Assembly (NCBI GenBank): GCA_019247795.1
Contig: JAFBAK010000357.1
Span: forward strand, 1-37,549
Length of the DNA: 37,549 nucleotides
Origin: Hyphomicrobiales bacterium
Lineage (GTDB): Bacteria > Pseudomonadota > Alphaproteobacteria > Rhizobiales > Beijerinckiaceae
Reading direction: 5' to 3'
How positions within the stretch are numbered: the first letter of the stretch is position 1; each line of letters starts with the position of its first letter. Below, piece by piece: positions 31,132 to 37,549 of this stretch. A program made the position numbers and the translations under genes. The notes below the pieces were generated by a model, which was not told the origin of the DNA, made no database searches, and saw only the letters and a program-made list of their open reading frames with translations.

Positions 31132-31764
31132 TCACATCGGTGGGGCGACACCGTTCTTGCCGAGTGTCACCGCTGCAGCCGTGTAGGTGCCGTCAGCCTG
31201 CTTTTGCGTCGTGGTGAAGACCGGCGTTCCCGGCTTGATATCGGATTTGTCGGCAGGCCCGAGCGTCACGATCGGAGTGTCTGGGCCAATCGTGATCTTC
31301 CGCTCGCCTCCCTTATAGGCGACCGTGATCACGGGGCCGGCAACGCTCTCGACGGATGAGCCCACCGTGCCATTGGTCATCATGCTGTCGGGCGTGAGGT
31401 CCCAAGCGTAGTCTCCCTCGCCCGTGCCGCGCAGGGCCTCGGGAAATACGAGCACTTCGAGCGCGCGAGAGCCGCCTTCCTTCGTGACTGACGCGGTGCC
31501 GATGAAGACGCCGGGCTTGACGTCGGCGGCGGAGGCCTTGACCACGGAGGCGACGCGGAAATTGTCGGCGAGCTTGATGGTGACATCCGCGCCTTGGCGC
31601 GTCTTCACTGTGAGCATCGAGCCTTCGAGCGAGACGACCGAACCGCGCACCCGGACGGTCTGAGTGGCTTGCGCGAAAGCGATCGACGAGCCGACAGCCA
31701 TTGTCGTCAAGGCGACGGCCATGGCGCAGGCGAAGGAGCGCGACATGATTGTGGAAAAGGTCAT
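31132..31764 (-). CDS. Secreted protein of unknown function, DUF5666-like
   Basis: Signal peptide MTFSTIMSRSFACAMAVALTTMAVGSSIAFAQA, then repeated small beta units (VRVRGSVVSLEGSMLTVKTRQGADVTIKLADNFRVASVVKASAADVKPGVFIGTASV). Confidence 0.7.
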   Translation of the reverse strand: MTFSTIMSRSFACAMAVALTTMAVGSSIAFAQATQTVRVRGSVVSLEGSMLTVKTRQGADVTIKLADNFRVASVVKASAADVKPGVFIGTASVTKEGGSRALEVLVFPEALRGTGEGDYAWDLTPDSMMTNGTVGSSVESVAGPVITVAYKGGERKITIGPDTPIVTLGPADKSDIKPGTPVFTTTQKQADGTYTAAAVTLGKNGVAPPM

Positions 31765-31900
31765 CGTGGGCTCTCGGAATTGAGGGTTTATGTGCACGCA
31801 TAAACACCTGTGGCTCGCCGAAGGCGAGCGTTAAGGGCGCCAACGACGTGCACGATTGCGTGAGGTGGAACTCGAGAGCGAAACGCAAGGGAGGATCTCG

Positions 31901-32350
31901 ATGACGGCACCACAAGGCGGCAAAGACGGAGCTGATCCTCGGATTGATCCTCGGCTTTCCGAGCGCATCGATCGGCTGCTCATCGGCTCACCCGTGGCAT
32001 GCGCGCTGGGCATCACGTTGCACGAACTCGCCGTCGATCGTGCCGTGCTCAGCCTGCCCTTCAAAAAGGAGAATGTGACGGTCGAGGACATCGTGCATGG
32101 CGGCGTGATCGCTGCGTTCATCGATGTCGCCGGTGTCGCGGCGGCGCTCTCGGGCGCGGACTTCGAGACGCTGCGCGGCAGCGCGACGAGCTCATTGAGC
32201 ATCAGCTATCTCGCCCCCGCGAGGAGCGTGGCGCTGCGGGCCGACGCCTTGGTGCTTCGGCGTGGCCGTCGACAAGTGGTGATCGACGTGACGGTGGCGG
32301 CGGGCACGCTCGCGGTGGCGAAGGCGCTGGCCACGACCTCGCTTTTTTGA
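31901..32350 (+). CDS. PaaI-type hotdog-fold thioesterase
   Basis: VTVEDIVHGGVIAAFIDVAGVAAALSGA (HGG motif)...SSLSISYLAPARSVALRADALVLRRGRRQVVIDVTV. Confidence 0.88.
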   Translation: MTAPQGGKDGADPRIDPRLSERIDRLLIGSPVACALGITLHELAVDRAVLSLPFKKENVTVEDIVHGGVIAAFIDVAGVAAALSGADFETLRGSATSSLSISYLAPARSVALRADALVLRRGRRQVVIDVTVAAGTLAVAKALATTSLF

Positions 32351-32520
32351 CCTCTGCGGAAAGCCGAAGCATGTGGCGCACAAGTGATGTGGCGCGGCAC
32401 TTTCGCCCTCCACCGCGCGAGGCCTTGCGCGGGGACGCCTTCCGACATCAGATCTGGCCTCGAGCGAATCATCACCAGCCGGCGTTGTCTGCGAGCGCGG
32501 CGTGAGCGAAGGCTATTCTC

Positions 32521-34764
32521 ATGGGCAAGCCGATGAAGCCGCCGGAAGACGGCAATATCGAAAATGTCGACCTCAAGAGCGCGCTCGAGGAGCGGTATCT
32601 CTCCTACGCGCTTTCGACCATCATGGGACGGGCATTGCCGGATGCGCGGGACGGTTTGAAGCCCGTGCACCGACGCATCCTGCATGCGATGCGCCTGCTG
32701 CGCCTCGATCCGGGCGCGGCTTTCAAGAAATCTGCGAGCGTCGTCGGCGAGGTGATCGGCAAGTTTCATCCGCATGGCGATCAGGCCATCTACGACGCCA
32801 TGGTCCGCCTCGCTCAGGATTTCGCCCAGCGCTATCCGCTCGTGGACGGCCAAGGCAATTATGGATCGATCGACGGCGACAACCCCGCGGCCTATCGCTA
32901 CACGGAAGCGCGCCTCACCGAGGTCGCCCGCCTCCTGCTCGAAGGCATCGATGAAGACGCGGTCGACTTTCGCGATACTTACAATGGAGAGAACCAAGAG
33001 CCGGTCGTTCTGCCTTGCGCCTTCCCAAACCTGCTCGCCAATGGTTCTCAAGGCATCGCCGTCGGCATGGCGACCTCGATCCCGCCGCACAACGCAGCCG
33101 AGCTTTGCGATGCGGCGCTTCACCTGATCGAAAATCGCAAGGCGAAAACCGCCGATCTGTTGGCCTTTGTTCAAGGACCGGATTTCCCGACCGGCGGTGT
33201 GGTGGTCGAGCCGAAGGAAGCGGTGCTGCAAGCTTATGAGACCGGCCGCGGGAGCTTCCGCGTGCGCGCCCGCTGGGACAAAGAGGAGGGCGGCCGTGGC
33301 ACCTGGGTCGCAGTCGTCAGCGAAATTCCTTATGGAGTGCCGAAAGGCCGCCTGATCGAGCGCGTCGCCGAGCTCCTCGAGAACAAGAGGCTGCCGCTGG
33401 TGGCCGATCTGCGCGACGAGAGCGCCGAAGATGTGCGCATCGTGATCGAGCCGAGGAACCGATCGGTCGATCCGGCAGTGATGATGGAATCCCTGTTCCG
33501 CGTGACCGACTTCGAGAGCCGTGTCCCGCTCAACATGAATGTGTTGATGGGCGGACAGATTCCGCGCGTGGTCTCGCTCGCAGAGGTGCTTCTCGCCTGG
33601 CTCGATCATCGCCGAGAGGTTCTGCAGCGGCGCTCGCGCCATCGGCTTGCGACGATCGAGCGACGCCTCGAGATTCTCTCCGGGCTCCTCATCGTCTACC
33701 TCAATCTCGATGAAGTGATCCGCATCATCCGCCACGAGGATGATCCGAAGATCGAGTTGATGCAGGCCTTCACGCTCACAGAGGTTCAGGCGAACGCCAT
33801 TCTCGACACGCGGCTTCGCGCCTTGCGGCGACTCGAGGAGCTGGAGCTGAAGCGCGAATTCGATGCGCTCACGGTCGAGAAAGGCCAGATCGAACGTTTG
33901 CTCGGCTCGCCAGCGCGCCAATGGAAGGTCCTGGCCGCCGATATTCGCGAGATCCGCAAGGCCTTCGGCCCGGACACGAAACTCGGCAAGCGGCGTACGA
34001 GCTTCGACGACGCGCCGCCCGCGGCCGATGTCGATCTCGCCGAAGCGATCATGGAACGCGAGCCATTGACCTTCGTGCTCTCCGAGAAGGGCTGGGTGCG
34101 CGCCCTCAAGGGGCATGTGCAAGACCTCTCGGCGTTGCAGTTCAAAGGGGATGACGCGCTCAAGCTCTCCTTTCCGACCGAGTCCACCGCAAAGGTCCTC
34201 GTGCTCGCCTCGAACGGCAAGCTCTACACGCTCGACGTAGGCAAGCTCCCAGGCGGACGCGGCTTCGGAGATCCGGTGAAGCTGATGGTCGATTTCGACG
34301 AAGGCGCCGACGTCGTCACCGCGGTGCCCTATCGTCCCGGGAGCAAGCTGCTCGTCGCGGCGAGCGATGGGCGGGGCTTTGTCGCGTTGGCCGATGACAT
34401 CGTCTCGTCGACTCGAAAGGGCCGTCAGTTCTTGAATCTGCGTGCACCGGCGCGCGCCGCGCTTCTGGTGCCGGCCGACGGCGACCGCATCGCGGCGATC
34501 GGAGAGAATCGCAAGCTCATCATTTTCCCCATCCGCCAAGTCGCCGAGATGGGGCGCGGCTCCGGCGTCCGGCTGCAGCGCTATAAGAGCGGCAGTTTCT
34601 CCGATGCGCGCGTGTTCCGCCTCGACGAGGGTCTGACCTGGACCGATACGTCGGGCCGCACCTGGACCGTCGGCAAGGCCGATCTCAGGGATTGGCTGGG
34701 AAATCGGGGAGATGCCGGACGCCTGCCGCCAAAGGGTTTTCCGAAGTCCAATCGCTTTGCGTAA
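32521..34764 (+). CDS. parC: DNA topoisomerase IV subunit A
   Basis: [33 protein letters not shown]...[43 protein letters not shown]...[11 protein letters not shown] (catalytic Tyr). Short C-terminal domain consistent with ParC rather than GyrA. Confidence 0.93.
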   Translation: MGKPMKPPEDGNIENVDLKSALEERYLSYALSTIMGRALPDARDGLKPVHRRILHAMRLLRLDPGAAFKKSASVVGEVIGKFHPHGDQAIYDAMVRLAQDFAQRYPLVDGQGNYGSIDGDNPAAYRYTEARLTEVARLLLEGIDEDAVDFRDTYNGENQEPVVLPCAFPNLLANGSQGIAVGMATSIPPHNAAELCDAALHLIENRKAKTADLLAFVQGPDFPTGGVVVEPKEAVLQAYETGRGSFRVRARWDKEEGGRGTWVAVVSEIPYGVPKGRLIERVAELLENKRLPLVADLRDESAEDVRIVIEPRNRSVDPAVMMESLFRVTDFESRVPLNMNVLMGGQIPRVVSLAEVLLAWLDHRREVLQRRSRHRLATIERRLEILSGLLIVYLNLDEVIRIIRHEDDPKIELMQAFTLTEVQANAILDTRLRALRRLEELELKREFDALTVEKGQIERLLGSPARQWKVLAADIREIRKAFGPDTKLGKRRTSFDDAPPAADVDLAEAIMEREPLTFVLSEKGWVRALKGHVQDLSALQFKGDDALKLSFPTESTAKVLVLASNGKLYTLDVGKLPGGRGFGDPVKLMVDFDEGADVVTAVPYRPGSKLLVAASDGRGFVALADDIVSSTRKGRQFLNLRAPARAALLVPADGDRIAAIGENRKLIIFPIRQVAEMGRGSGVRLQRYKSGSFSDARVFRLDEGLTWTDTSGRTWTVGKADLRDWLGNRGDAGRLPPKGFPKSNRFA

Positions 34765-34905
34765 GCACCGGCCGGAAATGAACGCGTACATTATATATTA
34801 GGACGCGTCTTTGGTGTGCCCTCCCGCGGATGCGAGGTTTACGTCAGCATGTCCCGAGAGCGCGCGCGCCGGGCTCGGCTGGTTTCGCCTGTGAGGCGAT
34901 CGGGC

Positions 34906-34977
34906 TTGGACCAGGAGCGAGCCTTGAGCGAGAATAAAGTTTTGGGCGAGAATAAAGGTTTGGGCCAGGATCGGGCG
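34906..34977. repeat. Tandem repeat, four ~18-bp units (two outer units diverged)
   Basis: TTGGACCAGGAGCGAGCC / TTGAGCGAGAATAAAGTT / TTGGGCGAGAATAAAGGT / TTGGGCCAGGATCGGGCG. Confidence 0.8.
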
Positions 34978-35002
34978 CCGTGCATCGAGCGCCGTGCATT
35001 GA
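34975..35002. repeat. Tandem repeat, two 14-bp units (one mismatch)
   Basis: GCGCCGTGCATCGA / GCGCCGTGCATTGA. Confidence 0.8.
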
Positions 35003-35131
35003 CGCTGCTCCAGGCTGACACTATAAACCCGGCCTTCGGCGAAGACGTGCGCTCGGCGCGACTTCGCCTCATCCGCATCGTCAATTGAGAAGCGACCCTG
35101 TTCGGGCTCGACCTCACGTCAAGGAATTCCG

Positions 35132-35398
35132 ATGGCCAACACCACTTCGGCCAAGAAGGCTGCTCGCCAAGCCGTGCGACGCGCCGAGGTCAACAAGAAC
35201 CGTAAGAGCCGCGTGCGCACGCATGTGCGAAAAGTCGAGGAGGCGATCGCTTCGGGAGATGCCGCCGCGGCGCAAGCCGCGCTCAAGGCTGCCCAACCCG
35301 AATTGATGCGGGCCGCGCAAAAAGGCGTATTCCACAAGCGAACCGCTTCGAACAAGGTTTCGCGCCTCGCGGCGCGTGTGAAAAACGTCGGCTGAAGC
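35132..35398 (+). CDS. rpsT: 30S ribosomal protein S20
   Basis: [84 protein letters not shown]. Confidence 0.98.
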
Positions 35399-35614
35399 TT
35401 CGCTCCGATCCCGACACGGCTATCCCGTCGCAAGCCGGTGTGACAATTTCCTGGATTCTGCACGTGTCGAACGGGGCGTCGTTCGCCGAAGCGTAGCGGC
35501 GCTGCACAAACGACACGCCAATCTCAACGCGGAATCGGAGCCGATCGGGCTCGCGACAGGGCCGCGAACATCGGCGCTATGGAACCCGATCCCAGCCTCT
35601 CCGTGGGTGTTGAT

Positions 35615-35623
35615 TTATCCACA
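35615..35623 (+). promoter_or_regulatory. DnaA box (perfect TTATCCACA)
   Basis: Exact match to the R-type DnaA box in the rpsT-dnaA intergenic region. Confidence 0.65.
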
Positions 35624-35857
35624 GGCCCCGTCGCCGGGTCGCGCGCCGACACTTCGAGTGATGCGCGCTTCCGCTCAGGGAACAAGTGGGATTGCCACTC
35701 GCGTGAAGCAACCCTCAACTGAGGCGCGCAACCCGACCTCGATCATGTTCCGGCTATATGAACATGGAAATTTCAGTTGAGTCATGGGGTTGTCCGCCAA
35801 GAGTGGAAAGGCGGGGCGACAAGCCGTTTGCAACTGCATCGCGCGCCGGGCCGATGA

Positions 35858-35872
35858 TTAATTTTCGTTTAA
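35858..35872 (+). promoter_or_regulatory. CtrA binding site (perfect TTAA-N7-TTAA)
   Basis: TTAA-TTTTCGT-TTAA; 15 bp upstream of a DnaA-box-like sequence. Confidence 0.55.
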
Positions 35873-35887
35873 TGCGCTCCCCCCAAA

Positions 35888-35896
35888 ATATCCACA
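35888..35896 (+). promoter_or_regulatory. DnaA box-like site (ATATCCACA, 8/9)
   Basis: One mismatch to TTATCCACA. Confidence 0.45.
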
Positions 35897-36315
35897 GACT
35901 TGAATATGAAATATCCATGAGCCGCAACGGGTTGAGGAGCCGCAGCCGACGAAGCTTCGTGGGCCGCCGCCGACCTTGAAAACGAATCAGCGATGAGTGT
36001 TGCAAAACCGCAATTGCAGCGTTGCCGTCGAGATGCTTACGTGATGCGGCGAGAGGGCGGGCGGCGGCAGGCGTCATCGTCCAACGAAAAAACAAAACGG
36101 GCCTCGCCACCTGGAGTGGGCAATGACACTAATTGATGAACTGGGGATACTGCTCTCGTTTCCATGCTCACGTGTATTTTGTTCCTTGTATCGGAGTATC
36201 GCTAGGTTCGCGTAACGGCGTGAACTCCGTCTAGCTTCCGCTTGGCTTTCTGAATGTCCTGAACCGCCGCGTTTTTGGACCGATGCGTCTAATACGTGTC
36301 GGTGAACGGGAACGC

Positions 36316-37549
36316 ATGTCCGCAGCGAACCTCTTTGGCATGAGCGTGATGTTCGAAAACACTCTTCCGACCCGTGCTGGTGAAAAGGTCTCTCTCGGCG
36401 AACTCATGATGGAAAAGACGATCCGTCCAATCGCCGAACCGAGCCTTTCGGCTTCCGCACTCGGAGAGTTGTGGGAGCGGGTGCGGCGCAAGCTGCGCGC
36501 CGAACTCGGCGACGACGTGGTCGCAAGCTGGTTCGGCTCGCTCGAGCTCGCGAGCATCGAGGAAGGCGTGGCACGCTTGAGCGTGCCGACTCGCTTCCTC
36601 AAGAGCTGGATCGACACCCATTACGCGGAGCGGCTGCGCAAGCACTTTGCAGCAGACGGCAACGCGGTGAGTGTCGAGGTGAGCGTGCGCGGTGCTTCGC
36701 CGCAGCGAAACCCCATCATGCGCATCGGTGCCCGGCTCGCGGAAGGCGCGACTCCCTGCGAACTCAACGCCTCGCTGCGGCGTCCTCAGGCACGGGCTTC
36801 GATCGACGGTCGACAGGATAAGAGGCAATCGGAAATCGCGATGCCGCTCTCTGTCGCCGCGGCGCTCGACCGGCAACTGAACTTCGACAACTTCGTCGTC
36901 GGCCGATCCAATCAATTCGCCTGTGCGGCCGCCCGCAAGGTCGGAGAAACGGTGGGTGGCCAGGCGGTCTACAACCCTCTCTACATCCACGCGGCGGTCG
37001 GTCTCGGCAAGACGCATCTCTCGCAAGCGATGGCGCATTCTTGCGAGTCGCGCGGCATGCGGGCGCTGTATCTCACAGCGGATCGCTTCATGCATGGGTT
37101 CGTCTCGGCGCTGCGTTCGCAGACGGCGATCCAGTTCAAGGATCAGATGCGCAACATCGATCTCCTGATCGTCGACGACGTGCAGTTCCTGCAGGGCAAG
37201 ACCGTGCAGCAGGAGTTCTGTCACATCATCAACGCTCTCGCGGATCAACGGCGCCAGATGGTGGTTGCCGCCGACCGGCCGCCGAGCGAGCTCGAAGGCC
37301 TCGATGAGCGCATCAAATCCCGGCTGGCCGGAGGGTTATGCGTCGAGATCGGCGCCTTCGACGAGGAGTTGCGCCGGCGCATCCTCGAGCGGCGCATTGC
37401 CGCCGCGTGCGAGCGCGACCCTTGCTTCAAGGTGCCGCAAAACGTCATCGATTTCGTCGCCGCCTCAATCACGAGCAACGGCCGCGATCTCGACGGCGCG
37501 GTGAACCGGCTGATCGCGCATGTAAGCTTTGCCGGCGCGCATGTGACGC
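36316..37549 (+). CDS. dnaA: Chromosomal replication initiator DnaA, truncated at the window edge; alternative in-frame ATG at 36283
   Basis: LWERVRRKLRAELGDDVVASWFGSLELASIEEGVARLSVPTRFLKSWI; FDNFVVGRSNQFACAAARKVGE; NPLYIHAAVGLGKTHLSQAMAH; NIDLLIVDDVQFLQGK; LDERIKSRLAGGL. Absent from the ORF track because it has no stop within the window. Confidence 0.96.
   Translation, partial: MSAANLFGMSVMFENTLPTRAGEKVSLGELMMEKTIRPIAEPSLSASALGELWERVRRKLRAELGDDVVASWFGSLELASIEEGVARLSVPTRFLKSWIDTHYAERLRKHFAADGNAVSVEVSVRGASPQRNPIMRIGARLAEGATPCELNASLRRPQARASIDGRQDKRQSEIAMPLSVAAALDRQLNFDNFVVGRSNQFACAAARKVGETVGGQAVYNPLYIHAAVGLGKTHLSQAMAHSCESRGMRALYLTADRFMHGFVSALRSQTAIQFKDQMRNIDLLIVDDVQFLQGKTVQQEFCHIINALADQRRQMVVAADRPPSELEGLDERIKSRLAGGLCVEIGAFDEELRRRILERRIAAACERDPCFKVPQNVIDFVAASITSNGRDLDGAVNRLIAHVSFAGAHVT

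Noticed and set aside
32206-34791. 861-aa minus-strand ORF opposite parC
   Set aside because: Antisense to an unambiguous ParC; no recognisable domain; codon-bias artefact.
34816-35088. 90-aa ORF upstream of rpsT as a confident CDS
   Set aside because: Contains two tandem repeat blocks, one of non-triplet length; no family resemblance and weak start context. Kept as a finding about the leader, not called as a gene.
35754-36110. Minus-strand 118-aa ORF in the rpsT-dnaA spacer
   Set aside because: No domain signature; overlaps the candidate CtrA and DnaA sites; more likely regulatory DNA.
36289-37248. 319-aa minus-strand ORF near the right edge
   Set aside because: Antisense to dnaA, which has a clear AAA+ domain.

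Overview
This window looks like a conserved chromosomal segment from a GC-rich alphaproteobacterium, probably Hyphomicrobiales/Rhizobiales (inferred from gene content and order). It carries: an Lrp/AsnC regulator; tolQRAB-pal-cpoB-tilS-ftsH; a rearranged bluB/ruvA/ruvC/yebC block; an MltB-type lytic transglycosylase; a PPK2, class-II aldolase/SDR and DOPA-dioxygenase-like gene set; a type II NADH dehydrogenase; the rimP-nusA-ylxR-infB-(lepB)-rbfA-truB-rpsO-pnp operon; a secreted DUF5666-like protein; a hotdog thioesterase; parC; rpsT; and the 5' part of dnaA, which runs off the right edge and is missing from the ORF track. I saw no CRISPR array, prophage, transposase, rRNA or tRNA, and no convincing wholly new multi-gene system. 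The observations most worth following up are: (1) a Gp49/HigB-type toxin-antitoxin remnant, with the toxin N-terminus joined in frame to a complete-looking antitoxin, lodged on the opposite strand between ruvC and ruvA; (2) ruvA overlapping bluB by ATGA where ruvB would normally follow; (3) ruvC, which has no ATG/GTG/TTG start that keeps its catalytic Asp and so seems to need a CTG start; (4) a terminator-like hairpin with a U-tract in the rimP-nusA leader; (5) two adjacent tandem repeats (about 18 bp x4 and 14 bp x2) in the rpsT leader; (6) a perfect CtrA box, DnaA boxes and other inverted repeats in the roughly 0.9 kb rpsT-dnaA intergenic region; (7) a lepB-like signal peptidase gene inserted between infB and rbfA. 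Family calls rest on sequence motifs and recalled family features; no database search was run.
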